A DNA stretch of 64,000 nt from Belnapia sp. F-4-1 (GCF_000802185.1 NZ_KN676113.1:3076856-3140855); one strand, 5' to 3'. Positions 52,930 to 63,888 are shown, counted from the stretch's first letter. Numbers and translations are program-made. The notes: generated by a model not told the origin, from the sequence alone.

Positions 52930-52948
52930 CAAGGCAGGGGAGAACCAC

Positions 52949-53395
52949 ATGGAGTGGACGGCAGAGGCTATCGACCAACTCCGGGCCTTCTGGGCGGAAG
53001 GCCATTCCACCGCCGAAATCGGCCGAAGGATGGGCATCTCCAAGAATGCTGTCGTTGGCAAGGCCCACCGCCTCAACCTCGACGCGCGCCCCAGCCCGAT
53101 CCGCCGCGAGGCCGAGGGCGGCGAGCGTCCCGCCGCGCAGCCCCGCCGCGCCACGCCGCCGGTGCGCGATGGTGCCCCGCTCCGTCGCCTGGACCAGCCC
53201 ATGGCGCAGCCCGCCGCGGTCGTCCGCCCGTTCCAGCGTGTCTCGGCGCGGACCTGCTGCTGGCCGCTCGGCGAGCCGGGCACGCCCGAATTCCGCTTCT
53301 GCTCGGGCGATGCGCTGACCGGCAAGCCCTACTGCCAGGAACATGCGGCCGTCGCCTATGTGAAGGCCCGCGACCGGCGCGAGGATGCGGCGTAA
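52949..53395 (+). CDS. gcrA: GcrA cell-cycle regulator
   Basis: A 148-residue GcrA homologue. The N-terminal helix-turn-helix (EWTAEAIDQLRAFWAEGHST and AEIGRRMGISKNAVVGKAHR, residues 2-42) is close to the canonical sequence. A Pro/Arg-rich linker follows, and a C-terminal cysteine-containing domain (CCWPLGEPGTPEFRFC and PYCQEHAAVAY) binds RNA polymerase sigma-70 in Caulobacter. GcrA activates promoters carrying methylated GANTC sites. Upstream repeats and a GANTC site suggest cell-cycle control of its own gene. Confidence 0.95.
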   Translation: MEWTAEAIDQLRAFWAEGHSTAEIGRRMGISKNAVVGKAHRLNLDARPSPIRREAEGGERPAAQPRRATPPVRDGAPLRRLDQPMAQPAAVVRPFQRVSARTCCWPLGEPGTPEFRFCSGDALTGKPYCQEHAAVAYVKARDRREDAA

Positions 53396-53405
53396 ATCCC
53401 CACCA

Positions 53406-53420
53406 CAACGCTGCGCGTTG
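53406..53420 (+). terminator. Short hairpin after gcrA
   Basis: CAACGC, a TGC loop and GCGTTG form a perfect six-pair stem 11 bases after the gcrA stop codon. There is no T-run. The remaining bases up to 53560 contain nothing I can assign. Confidence 0.35.
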
Positions 53421-53560
53421 CCGCGGGGGGGCCGGTAAGGGCGCCTACTGCCCTGCGCCTCGCATCCCTGTCACGGCAGAGCCGCGGCAGGGTTCCGGTG
53501 GGTTGCCAGCGGGCGGCACCAGGGCGATCCTGACGAAATGTTCATCCTACCCGCCGGCCG

Positions 53561-54427
53561 ATGAGCGGCTGGCTCGCCGGGCTTCTCCTGCAGGTCGCGG
53601 CGCTCGCCGTCTTCGTCTGCATGGACACGCTGCTGAAGGTGCTGACCGCCTTCTACGCCGTGCCGCAGCTGATGTGGGCCCGCTTCCTCTTCAGCCTCAT
53701 CGCCGTCGCCCTGCTCTTCCGCCTGACCATGGGGCGGCTGCCCTGGCGCTCCCGCGCCCCCTGGCTCCAGGCTTGGCGCAGCCTGATGCTGGCCGGGGCC
53801 AACCTGATGTTCTCCTCGGCGCTGCCCTACCTGCCGCTCGCCGATGCGACCGCCATCGGCTTCGCCTCGCCCTTGCTGACCGTGGCGCTGGCCGCCGTCT
53901 GGCTGCGCGAGCGGGTGAGTCCGCGCCGCTGGGCCGGCGTCGCCATCGGCCTCGCCGGGGTGATGGTGGCGCTGCGGCCGCCCTTCCTCACCGGCGCCGA
54001 ACCGCCGCATTGGGCCGCCGTCCTGCCGCTCGGCACCGCCTGCATGTTCGCCGTCTACCAGATCCTGACGCGCAAGCTGGCCTCGATCGACGACCCGCGC
54101 ACCACCATCCTGCATACCGGCTTCGCCGGCTGCGTGGTGACGACGCTGGTCCAGCCCTTCTTCTGGACCTGGCCACCCGCCCTCGACTGGCCGCTGCTGG
54201 TGCTGCTCGGCCTGTTCGGCGCGCTCGGCCACGGGCTGCTGGTGCTGGCCTATGCCCGCGCCCCGGTCAGCCTGCTGGCGCCGCTCTCCTATACCCAGCT
54301 GCTCTGGGCCAGCCTCTCCGGCATCCTCGTCTTCGGCGACTGGCCGGATGGCTGGACCCTGCTCGGCGGCCTGGTCATCGCCCTGGGCGGCATCCTCGTC
54401 GCCCTGCCGGACCGGAAGCCAGCCTGA
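53561..54427 (+). CDS. DMT-superfamily (EamA) transporter
   Basis: An integral membrane protein of 288 residues with ten predicted helices and two EamA repeats. Family features include YLPLADATAIGFASPLLTVAL at the end of repeat one and APLSYTQLLWASLSGILVFGD in repeat two. It probably exports an amino acid or small metabolite; the substrate cannot be predicted. ATG 53561 lacks a strong ribosome site. It stands between gcrA and the pmtA-like gene. Confidence 0.9.
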   Translation: MSGWLAGLLLQVAALAVFVCMDTLLKVLTAFYAVPQLMWARFLFSLIAVALLFRLTMGRLPWRSRAPWLQAWRSLMLAGANLMFSSALPYLPLADATAIGFASPLLTVALAAVWLRERVSPRRWAGVAIGLAGVMVALRPPFLTGAEPPHWAAVLPLGTACMFAVYQILTRKLASIDDPRTTILHTGFAGCVVTTLVQPFFWTWPPALDWPLLVLLGLFGALGHGLLVLAYARAPVSLLAPLSYTQLLWASLSGILVFGDWPDGWTLLGGLVIALGGILVALPDRKPA

Positions 54428-54472
54428 CCGATCAACAGCGGTTTCTTCGGGAACCTTGGCCCCCGCCCCGGC

Positions 54473-55216
54473 TTGCGTCATAGCCCCGCTTGGTCTAGCG
54501 CATGGGCCACGACCGAGGAGAGCCGGGTCATTTCTCACGCCAGGCTGGAACAGCCCCACCGCAAGCAGATCGACCGCGACCCGCATCCGCGGGCGGCGTT
54601 GGACGCCGGCGCGGTACGGGACGCCTATCGCCGCTGGGCCGGCGTCTATGACGAGGTCTTCGGCGGCGTCTCCGGCGCCGGCCGCCGCCGCGCCGTCGCC
54701 GCCGCCAACCGCCTGCCGGGCGACCGCGTGCTGGAGGTGGGCGTCGGCACCGGCCTCGCCCTGCCGCTCTACGAGCGGCGCAAGCAGGTCGTCGGCATCG
54801 ACCTCTCGAGCGACATGCTGCGCCGCGCCCGCGACCGCGTGGCGAAGGAACGGCTCGGCAACGTCACCGGCCTGCTCGAGATGGACGCCGAATCCATGGC
54901 CTTCGAGGATGGCAGCTTCGACATCGCCGTCGCCATGTTCACCGCGACCGTGGTGCCGGATGCGCGCCGCCTGTTCCGCGAGATGCGCCGCGTGGTGCGG
55001 CCCGGCGGTGAGCTGCTCTTCGTCAACCACTTCGCCGCCGAGGGCGGCCTCCGCTGGTGGGCCGAGCGGACGCTCGCGCCGCTCTCCCGCGTGCTCGGCT
55101 GGCATCCCGACTTCGCCCTGACCGACCTGCTGGACGACCCGCGCCAGGCCGCCGAGATCGAGTCCTGCCCGCCCTTCGGCCTCTTCACCCTGGTGCGCGT
55201 GCCCAACCAGGGCTGA
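54473..55216 (+). CDS. pmtA: Phospholipid N-methyltransferase-like protein (PmtA type); start uncertain
   Basis: A class I SAM-dependent methyltransferase. Motif I is VLEVGVGTGLALPLYERRKQ. Later motifs FEDGSFDIAVAMFTATVVPD and PGGELLFVNHFAAEGGLRWW match Rhodobacter-type PmtA, which methylates phosphatidylethanolamine towards phosphatidylcholine. No ATG or GTG lies in frame ahead of the conserved region. The listed TTG (54473) gives 247 residues. A GAGGAG site points instead at a non-standard ATT (54530) nine bases downstream. The MsbA-like ABC gene follows after nine bases. Confidence 0.75.
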   Translation: MRHSPAWSSAWATTEESRVISHARLEQPHRKQIDRDPHPRAALDAGAVRDAYRRWAGVYDEVFGGVSGAGRRRAVAAANRLPGDRVLEVGVGTGLALPLYERRKQVVGIDLSSDMLRRARDRVAKERLGNVTGLLEMDAESMAFEDGSFDIAVAMFTATVVPDARRLFREMRRVVRPGGELLFVNHFAAEGGLRWWAERTLAPLSRVLGWHPDFALTDLLDDPRQAAEIESCPPFGLFTLVRVPNQG

Positions 55217-55225
55217 GGCTCGCCC

Positions 55226-56944
55226 GTGCTTCGCCAGTTCCTCGCCTGCTACCGGCCGCATCTCCGGCTGGTGGCGCTCGACTTCGGCTGCGCGGCGCTG
55301 TCGGGGATGCTGGAACTCGGCTTCCCCATCGCCGTGCGCGCCTTCATCGACCGGTTGCTCCCGGTCGGCGACATGCAGCTGATCCTGCTGGCCGTGCTGG
55401 CGCTTCTCTCGGTCTATGCGGCGAACGCCGCGCTGATGGCGATCGTCACCTACTGGGGCCATGTGCTCGGCATCGCCATCGAGACGGAGCTGCGCCGCCG
55501 CGCCTTCGACCACCTGCTCGGCCTCTCGCACCGTTTCTTCGACGAGGGAAAGACCGGGCACCTGGTCGGCCAGCTCACCAAGAACCTCGAGGATATCGGT
55601 GAGGTCGCGCATCACGGTCCGGAGGACCTGCTGATCGCGCTGCTGACCTTCCTCGGCGCCTTCGCCCTCATGATCTGGGTCAGCCCGACGCTCGCCCTGC
55701 TGACGGCGCTGATCGTCCCCGCCGTGGGCTTCGTCGTCGCGCGCTATGGCGGGCGGATGACGCAGAATTGGCAGGCGCAGTTCGGCCGGGTCGGCGCCTT
55801 TAACGCCCGGATCGAGGAGGCCGTCGGCGGCATCCGCGTGGTCAAGGCCTTTGCCAACGAAGCGCATGAGCGCGCCCTGTTCGCCGCCGACAACGACCGC
55901 TACCGGCAGACCAAGCTCGACGCCTACCGCATCATGGCGGCGAGCCAGACGCTCAACTACCTCGGCATGCGCCTGGTCCAACTCGCCGTCATGCTGGCCG
56001 GCGCGGTGCTGATCACCCGTGGCGCACTCTCGGTCGGCGACTTCGTTGCCTTCCTGCTGCTGGTTGGCGTCTTCTACCGGCCGCTCGAAAAGATCAACGC
56101 GGTGATCGAGACCTATCCAAAGGGCATCGCTGGCTTCCGCAGCTACCTGGAGCTGATGGCGCAGCCAGCCGAGATCGCCGACCGCCCCGGCGCCCGCCCG
56201 GCCCCTGGCCTCCGCGGCGCCATCCGCTACGAGGGGGTGAGTTTCGGCTACGCGCCGGGCCGGCCGGTGCTGCGCAACATCGACCTCGACGTCGCGCCAG
56301 GCACCACCGTCGCGCTGGTCGGGCCCTCAGGCGCCGGCAAGACCACGCTCTGCGCCCTGCTGCCGCGCTTCTACGAGCCCTGGAGCGGGCGCATCACCAT
56401 CGACGGCATCGACATCCGCGACATCACGCTCGCCAGCCTGCGCGGCCAGATCGGCATCGTGCAGCAGGATGTCTTCCTCTTCGCCGGGACCATCCGCGAG
56501 AACATCGCCTATGGCAGCCTCGGCGCCACCGATGCAGCGATCGCCGAGGCGGCGCGTCGCGCGAGGCTTGACGGGCTGGTCGCCGAACTGCCGCAGGGGC
56601 TCGACACCCCGGTCGGCGAGCGCGGCGTGCGGCTCTCCGGCGGGCAGAAGCAGCGCCTCGCCATCGCCCGCGTCTTCCTGCGCAACCCGCCCGTGCTGAT
56701 CCTCGACGAGGCGACGAGCGCCCTCGACACGGAGACGGAACGCGCCATCCAGGCCTCGCTCGCCGAGCTGGCGGAGGGACGGACAACTTTCGTCATCGCC
56801 CATCGCCTGGCGACCATCCGGGGGGCCGACCGCATCCTGGTGGTGACCGAGACGGGCATCGCCGAGCAGGGCACCCATGCCGAGCTGCTCGCCGGCCGGG
56901 GCGCCTACCGCTCGCTGCACGACGCGCAATTCGCCTCGCCCTGA
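55226..56944 (+). CDS. ABC transporter, fused permease and ATPase (MsbA-like)
   Basis: A 572-residue type IV exporter half-transporter. Six membrane helices occupy residues 1-315. The nucleotide-binding domain has Walker A VGPSGAGKTTLCALLPRFYE (about residues 368-387), signature LSGGQKQRLAIARVFL and Walker B VLILDEATSALDTETE, with H-loop FVIAHRLAT. Length and layout match MsbA and similar lipid or drug flippases. Proximity to a phospholipid methyltransferase gene hints at a lipid substrate. The start is GTG at 55226; the site is uncertain within a few codons. Confidence 0.9.
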   Translation: MLRQFLACYRPHLRLVALDFGCAALSGMLELGFPIAVRAFIDRLLPVGDMQLILLAVLALLSVYAANAALMAIVTYWGHVLGIAIETELRRRAFDHLLGLSHRFFDEGKTGHLVGQLTKNLEDIGEVAHHGPEDLLIALLTFLGAFALMIWVSPTLALLTALIVPAVGFVVARYGGRMTQNWQAQFGRVGAFNARIEEAVGGIRVVKAFANEAHERALFAADNDRYRQTKLDAYRIMAASQTLNYLGMRLVQLAVMLAGAVLITRGALSVGDFVAFLLLVGVFYRPLEKINAVIETYPKGIAGFRSYLELMAQPAEIADRPGARPAPGLRGAIRYEGVSFGYAPGRPVLRNIDLDVAPGTTVALVGPSGAGKTTLCALLPRFYEPWSGRITIDGIDIRDITLASLRGQIGIVQQDVFLFAGTIRENIAYGSLGATDAAIAEAARRARLDGLVAELPQGLDTPVGERGVRLSGGQKQRLAIARVFLRNPPVLILDEATSALDTETERAIQASLAELAEGRTTFVIAHRLATIRGADRILVVTETGIAEQGTHAELLAGRGAYRSLHDAQFASP

Positions 56945-56956
56945 GCCCGGCGCCGG

Positions 56957-57619
56957 TCAGCGCCCGCCGCAGCTCACCCGCGGCCGCACCCCGCCGCCGC
57001 CCCGCCGGATGACGAGCGCCGGCTGCCGCCCCGGCGCGCAGAGCCCGGCCAGGCTCCGGGCGGGGAGGGGGACGCTGCCGCCCCTGGCCCAGGCCGCCCC
57101 GAGCCGCGCCAGCACCACCCGCCGCTGGTAGCCCGCCCCGCGCTCCGGATCACCGGAATGGTATTGCGCGATGGCATCCGCCCAGTTCCCCGTGCGCCCC
57201 CGCAGCTCCAGCAGGAAGCGCACTGCGTAGCGCACATTGGTCGCCGGATCGAAGCCCTCCGCCACGCCGGGAAAGGCCTCCGGATGGTAGAGCAGGTTCA
57301 CCTGCATGCAGCCGATATCGACCGAGCGCTGCCCCCTCGCCAGCAGGCCCGCCACCGCGGCCAAGGCCGCCTCCCGCGTCGGCTCGGCATGGCCCTCGCC
57401 CCCGGCATTCCAGCTCCACGGCCAGGGCTCGAAGCGGCCCGAGCGGGGATCGCCCCGCCCGGTCTCGACCAGCGCGATCGCCAGCAGCAGTCCTGGTGGC
57501 AGCCCCGAGCCCCGCTCGGCAGTGGCGATGGCGCGGCGGCAGGCCGTCCAGGCGTCGTCCTGCGCCTGGGCGGGCCCGGCGGCAAGAAGGAGAAGGAGGC
57601 CGAGTCCGAGCCAGCGCAT
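56957..57619 (-). CDS. Lytic murein transglycosylase (SLT domain)
   Basis: A 220-residue secreted protein with a signal peptide ending GPAQAQ near residue 20. The SLT-like domain begins at GLPPGLLLAIALVETGRGDP (catalytic glutamate in ALVETG). It continues with DIGCMQVNLLYHPEAF and FDPATNVRYAVRFLLELR, ending with DAIAQYHSG. It cleaves the glycan strands of peptidoglycan. The gene lies 13 bases from the ABC transporter stop (convergent) and 10 bases after mntH on the same strand. The C-terminal tail is arginine/glycine-rich. Confidence 0.88.
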   Translation of the reverse strand: MRWLGLGLLLLLAAGPAQAQDDAWTACRRAIATAERGSGLPPGLLLAIALVETGRGDPRSGRFEPWPWSWNAGGEGHAEPTREAALAAVAGLLARGQRSVDIGCMQVNLLYHPEAFPGVAEGFDPATNVRYAVRFLLELRGRTGNWADAIAQYHSGDPERGAGYQRRVVLARLGAAWARGGSVPLPARSLAGLCAPGRQPALVIRRGGGGVRPRVSCGGR

Positions 57620-57628
57620 GGCCCGAGC

Positions 57629-58936
57629 CTAGGCCATGAAGTCCCAGAGCAGCTTCAGATTCATCGCCACGATCACCACCGTGCAGGCCCAGCCCAGCAC
57701 CACCTGCCAGCGCGGCGCCGCCTGCGCCCCGAGCCGCTCCCGGTCCCCGGCGAAGAGCATCAGCGGCACCACGGCGAAGGGCAGTTGCAGGCAGAGCACC
57801 ACCTGGGAGAAGACCAGCAGCTCCGCCGTTCCACTCTCGCCATAGAGCCAGGTCACGATCACCGCCGGGACGATGGCGATCAGCCGCGTCACCAGCCGCC
57901 GCACCACCGGCGAAAGCCGTAAGCCGAGGAACCCCTCCATCACCACCTGCCCGGCCAGCGTCGCGGTGACGGTCGCGTTCAGCCCGCAGGCCAGCAATGC
58001 CACGGCGAAGAGGGTGGCGGCCATCGCCGTGCCGACCATCGGCGCCAGCAGCTCATAGGCCTCCTGGATCTCCGCCACCTCGGTCTGCCCGCCGGCATGA
58101 AAGACCGCCGCCGCGGTGATGAGGATCGCCGAGTTGACGAACAGGGCCAGCGTCAGCGCCACCGAGCTGTCGATGGTGGCGAAGCGGATCGCCTCGCGCC
58201 GGTCTTCCACCCCCTCGCCATAGGCCCGCGACTGCACCACGGCCGTATGGAGGTAGAGGTTGTGCGGCATCACCGTCGCCCCGAGGATGCCGATGGCGAT
58301 GTAGAGCTGGTTCTCGTTCGTCAGGATCGAGGCGCTCGGCACGTAGCCGGCGAAGACCGCCGCCCAGTCCGGCTGGGCGAGCACCATCTGCACCGCGAAG
58401 CAGCCGAAGACGAGCATCATCAGCCCCGCCACCAGCGCCTCCAGCCAGCGCACGCCGCGGTGCTGGAGCCAGAGGATCAGCAGCGCATCGAGCGCCGTCA
58501 GCACCACGCCGGCCAGCAGGGGGATGCCGAAGAGCAGGTTGAGGGCAATCGCCGTGCCGATCAGCTCGGCGAGGTCGGTGGCGCAGATCGCCACCTCCGC
58601 CAGCGCCCAGAGCACCAGGTTCACCGGCCGGGGGAAGCGGTCCCGGCAAAGCTGCGCCAGGTCCCGACCCGTGGCGATGCCGATCCGGGCGCAGAGCGCC
58701 TGCAGCAGCATCGCCATCAGCGAGGAGGCGAGCGCCACCGCGAGCAGCGTGTAGCCGAAGGCCGAGCCGCCGGCGAGCGCCGTCGCCCAGTTGCCCGGGT
58801 CCATGTAGCCGACGGCGATGAGGTAGCCGGGCCCCACGAAGGCGCCGAGCCGGCGCAGCCAGCCCGCGGCATGGGGGATGCGGACGCTGGCATGCATCTC
58901 GGCCAGGCTGAGGTCGGAGGGCGGCGGCCTCAGCAT
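57629..58936 (-). CDS. mntH: Nramp-family Mn2+/Fe2+:H+ symporter MntH
   Basis: A divalent metal importer of 435 residues with eleven helices. Both metal-binding motifs are intact: [18 protein letters not shown] (DPGN in helix 1) and [20 protein letters not shown] (MPH in helix 6). The start ATG 58936 has GGGGAA upstream; an internal ATG at 58897 would remove the first 13 residues but leave the first helix. The gene is divergent from an ArsR-type metal sensor, and a palindrome lies between them, so metal-dependent repression is likely. Confidence 0.95.
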   Translation of the reverse strand: MLRPPPSDLSLAEMHASVRIPHAAGWLRRLGAFVGPGYLIAVGYMDPGNWATALAGGSAFGYTLLAVALASSLMAMLLQALCARIGIATGRDLAQLCRDRFPRPVNLVLWALAEVAICATDLAELIGTAIALNLLFGIPLLAGVVLTALDALLILWLQHRGVRWLEALVAGLMMLVFGCFAVQMVLAQPDWAAVFAGYVPSASILTNENQLYIAIGILGATVMPHNLYLHTAVVQSRAYGEGVEDRREAIRFATIDSSVALTLALFVNSAILITAAAVFHAGGQTEVAEIQEAYELLAPMVGTAMAATLFAVALLACGLNATVTATLAGQVVMEGFLGLRLSPVVRRLVTRLIAIVPAVIVTWLYGESGTAELLVFSQVVLCLQLPFAVVPLMLFAGDRERLGAQAAPRWQVVLGWACTVVIVAMNLKLLWDFMA

Positions 58937-58969
58937 GCGGCCATTCCCCGGCGGATGGCTGAACAGGTC

Positions 58970-58982
58970 TTCAACTGTTGAA
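58970..58982. promoter_or_regulatory. Palindrome between mntH and arsR-type gene
   Basis: TTCAAC-T-GTTGAA is a perfect 13-base palindrome, 34 bases upstream of the mntH start and just before the arsR promoter. It is a good candidate for the binding site of the metal sensor encoded next to it. ArsR-family sites are usually longer, so the flanks may contribute. Confidence 0.55.
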
Positions 58983-58989
58983 AGGTTCC

Positions 58990-59018
58990 TTGTTTTTCAG
59001 TGGTTTATTCATTATGGT
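58990..59018 (+). promoter_or_regulatory. Promoter of the arsR-type gene
   Basis: TTGTTT (58990-58995), 17 bases, TATGGT (59013-59018), in the most AT-rich stretch of this part of the window. It ends 54 bases before the ATG at 59073. Confidence 0.55.
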
Positions 59019-59072
59019 CTAGTTGCGCTCGCGATGCTTTCCTGTCAAGGCATGGGGCAGGGGTAGGGGCAG

Positions 59073-59399
59073 ATGCGCGCACGAATGCGGATCGGTGACG
59101 ACCAGGTTGTCGAATTGGCGGAAATGTTCCGCCTGATGAGCGACCCGACGCGGCTGAAGATCATCCTCGCCTGCCTCGATGCCCCGGCGGCGGTGGGCGA
59201 GATGGCGGAGCGCCTGGGCATCTCCGCCTCCCTTGTGTCGCACCACCTGCGCCTGCTGCGCGCCGCCCGGCTGCTCCAGGCCGACCGCCGCGGCCGCCAG
59301 GTCTTCTACGCGGTGATGGACGAGCATATCCGCTCCATGCTGTCCGACATGGTGGACCATGTCGCCGAGGTCGATGCCGAGGCCGAAGCCGCCCCCTGA
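59073..59399 (+). CDS. ArsR/SmtB-family metal-sensing repressor
   Basis: A 108-residue winged-helix regulator. The recognition helix is in ISASLVSHHLRLLRAARLLQ, and the wing is DRRGRQVFYAVMD. The C-terminal helix carries D83-x-H85, then ten residues, H96-x2-E99. This is the alpha-5 metal site of CzrA/NmtR-type sensors with glutamate in place of the last histidine. Such sensors release DNA when metal (Zn, Ni, Co or possibly Mn) binds. The divergent mntH and the palindrome between them suggest it controls metal import. No cysteine-based alpha-3 site is present. Confidence 0.88.
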   Translation: MRARMRIGDDQVVELAEMFRLMSDPTRLKIILACLDAPAAVGEMAERLGISASLVSHHLRLLRAARLLQADRRGRQVFYAVMDEHIRSMLSDMVDHVAEVDAEAEAAP

Positions 59400-59412
59400 A
59401 TTGCCCTCTCCC

Positions 59413-59440
59413 GGCCGGACTTGCGCTTCGCGCGCCGGCC
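59413..59440 (+). terminator. GC hairpin downstream of the arsR-type gene
   Basis: GGCCGG (59413-59418) pairs with CCGGCC (59435-59440), and an inner GCGC-TTC-GCGC stem can stack inside. It begins 14 bases after the stop. No T-run follows, so strength is uncertain. Confidence 0.4.
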
Positions 59441-59445
59441 CTCAC

Positions 59446-59475
59446 TTGTGCGGTGCGGTGCTGGGCGACTATGGT
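59446..59475 (+). promoter_or_regulatory. Possible promoter of the cytochrome oxidase operon
   Basis: TTGTGC (59446-59451), 18 bases, TATGGT (59470-59475). The same -10 hexamer is used by the arsR promoter. It would give a leader of about 108 bases before ctaC. Confidence 0.45.
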
Positions 59476-59589
59476 CCGGCCGCGTCGCCTCAGCGCCCCC
59501 AGGGCGCGGCGGCGCGTCGGCCGGCAAGCCCGGACGGCAGGACCTTTCTCAGGCGGTGCGCGCACCGCGCGCGGCGGGCGGGACACGGA

Positions 59590-62131
<2,542 letters not shown>

Positions 62132-62155
62132 GCCTGCGTCAGGTCACCGAGAAAG

Positions 62156-62189
62156 CGCCACATCCCGTAGGCCGGGGTGTGGCGTTTTT
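62156..62189 (+). terminator. Intrinsic terminator between ctaD and ctaB
   Basis: An 11-pair stem (CGCCACATCCC with GGGGTGTGGCG, one T-G wobble) and a seven-base loop is followed directly by TTTTT. This is the best intrinsic terminator in the window. It lies 25 bases after ctaD and 26 bases before the ctaB start, so it should lower downstream expression. Confidence 0.85.
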
Positions 62190-62214
62190 CATGGGGAGGG
62201 CCTACATCGCCCCC

Positions 62215-63138
62215 ATGAGCGACGTCACCGCAGCCGCACCGCCGCAGGACCTGTCCGAGGTCAAGGACTGGGTCACCCTCCTCAAGCCGCGCGTCATCTC
62301 GCTGGTGGTCCTCACCGGCATCTGCGGCCTGCTCGTCGCCCCGGGCCACCTGCACCCGACGCTCGCCATCGCCGCCGTGCTCTGCATCGCGCTCGGCGCC
62401 GGCGCCTCGGGCGCCATCAACATGTGGTACGACCGCGACATCGATGCGGTCATGCGCCGCACCCAGAACCGGCCCATCCCCGCCGGGCGGATCGAGCCCG
62501 GGGCGGCGCTCTCCTACGGCGTCGGCCTCGCCGTTGCCTCCGTCCTCATTATGGGCCTGGCGACGAATTGGGTCGCGGCCGGCGTGCTGGCGCTTTCCAT
62601 CGCTTTCTACGTCTTCGTCTACACCGCCTGGCTGAAGCGGCGGACCTCGCAGAACATCGTCATCGGCGGCGCCGCCGGCGCCTTCCCGCCGGTGATCGGC
62701 TGGGCCGCCGTCACCGGCGACGTGACGCTGGCGCCGATGATCCTCTTTGCCATCATCTTCTTCTGGACGCCGCCGCATTTCTGGGCGCTCAGTCTCTTCG
62801 CCCATGCCGATTACGAGAAGGTCGGCGTGCCGATGCTCCCCGTCACCCATGGCGCGCGCGAGACGCGGAAGCAGGTCCTCGTCTATACCCTGCTCCTGCT
62901 GCCGCTGACGCTGCTGCCGACGCTGCTCGGCTTCGCCGGCTGGCTCTACGCCGCCGCCGCCGTCCTGCTCGGCGCGGAGTTCCTCCGCCACGCCATCGCC
63001 GTCTGGCGCGACGAGCAGGATGAGGCCGGCCGCAGCCTCACCGGCGACCGCCCGGCCAAGAAGGCCTTCCGCTACTCGCTGCTCTACCTTGCTCTGCTCT
63101 TCGTGGCGCTTGCCGCCGACAAGGCCGTGCTCGGGTGA
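62215..63138 (+). CDS. ctaB: Protohaem IX farnesyltransferase (haem O synthase)
   Basis: A UbiA-family prenyltransferase of 307 residues that adds farnesyl to haem B, the first step to haem A. The first conserved aspartate motif is INMWYDRDIDAVMRRTQNRP; the second is in FAHADYEKVGVPMLPV. Around eight helices are present, as is the PPHFWALSL motif. ATG 62215 gives the normal N-terminus; ATG 62191, right after the terminator T-run, is an alternative but adds eight residues. The stop overlaps the next small gene. Confidence 0.95.
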   Translation: MSDVTAAAPPQDLSEVKDWVTLLKPRVISLVVLTGICGLLVAPGHLHPTLAIAAVLCIALGAGASGAINMWYDRDIDAVMRRTQNRPIPAGRIEPGAALSYGVGLAVASVLIMGLATNWVAAGVLALSIAFYVFVYTAWLKRRTSQNIVIGGAAGAFPPVIGWAAVTGDVTLAPMILFAIIFFWTPPHFWALSLFAHADYEKVGVPMLPVTHGARETRKQVLVYTLLLLPLTLLPTLLGFAGWLYAAAAVLLGAEFLRHAIAVWRDEQDEAGRSLTGDRPAKKAFRYSLLYLALLFVALAADKAVLG

Positions 63139-63266
63139 TGACACCCGAGCAGCGCCTCGATTTCGACCGCCGGCGCCGCCAGAAGAACTGGGCGGTGCTC
63201 GGCGTGCTGGTCCTGCTCGTGGTGCTGTTCTTCGCCATCAGCACCGCCCGCGTGTTGAGAGGTTAA
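63138..63266 (+). CDS. Small cytochrome oxidase assembly-region protein (CtaF/CoxF-like)
   Basis: A 42-residue single-helix membrane protein: a basic, arginine-rich start (MTPEQRLDFDRRRRQKNW), then one helix (AVLGVLVLLVVLFFAIST) and a short tail. Its ATG shares one base with the ctaB stop, and ctaG starts four bases after its TAA. A small protein of this shape sits between ctaB and ctaG in many alphaproteobacteria. Its function is not established. Confidence 0.8.
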   Translation: MTPEQRLDFDRRRRQKNWAVLGVLVLLVVLFFAISTARVLRG

Positions 63267-63270
63267 TCCA

Positions 63271-63888
63271 ATGACGCCCGCCGAGACCCTCCGCCGCCGC
63301 AACCGCCGCCTTGGCCTCGTGGTCGGCGGCGGCGTCGCCTGCATGGTCGGCCTCGCCTTCGCCTCCGTGCCGCTCTACGACATGTTCTGCCGGGCGACCG
63401 GCTATAACGGCACCGTACAGACCGGTGGTCCCGCTGCGCCCGGCGCCGCCGCCAATGCCGGTGCGGTGACCGTCCGCTTCAACGCCAATACCCATCCCGG
63501 CCTGCCCTGGCGCTTCACCCCGGAGGCGCCGAATGTCTCGCTTCGCCTCGGGGAGGAAGGAATGGGCTTCTACCGGGCCGAGAACCTCGCCGACCGCCCC
63601 GTCACCGGCGTCGCCACCTACAACGTGACGCCCGAGGTAGTGGGCAAGTATTTCCACAAGACCGCCTGCTTCTGCTTCAACGAGCAGACGCTGGAGGCGG
63701 GCCAGCGCGTCGACATGCCGCTCACCTTCTGGATCGATCCGGCCATCGCCGATGACCCGAACACGCGCGGCATCCGCACCATCACCATCAACTATACCTT
63801 CTTCCGCAGCCTCGACGATGCCGCCCGCACCGGCGCGCTGGCCAATGCCGGCCCGCATGTGGGCCCGGCCCGCACGACCACCGAGTAG
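63271..63888 (+). CDS. ctaG: Cytochrome c oxidase copper-delivery protein (Cox11/CtaG)
   Basis: A 205-residue CuB chaperone. One N-terminal helix (residues 14-33) anchors it in the inner membrane, and the periplasmic immunoglobulin-like domain follows. The copper site is CFCF in KTACFCFNEQ. The sequence SVPLYDMFCRATGYNGTVQ is diagnostic, including the third conserved cysteine after the helix. It inserts copper into the CuB centre of subunit I encoded upstream. Confidence 0.96.
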   Translation: MTPAETLRRRNRRLGLVVGGGVACMVGLAFASVPLYDMFCRATGYNGTVQTGGPAAPGAAANAGAVTVRFNANTHPGLPWRFTPEAPNVSLRLGEEGMGFYRAENLADRPVTGVATYNVTPEVVGKYFHKTACFCFNEQTLEAGQRVDMPLTFWIDPAIADDPNTRGIRTITINYTFFRSLDDAARTGALANAGPHVGPARTTTE

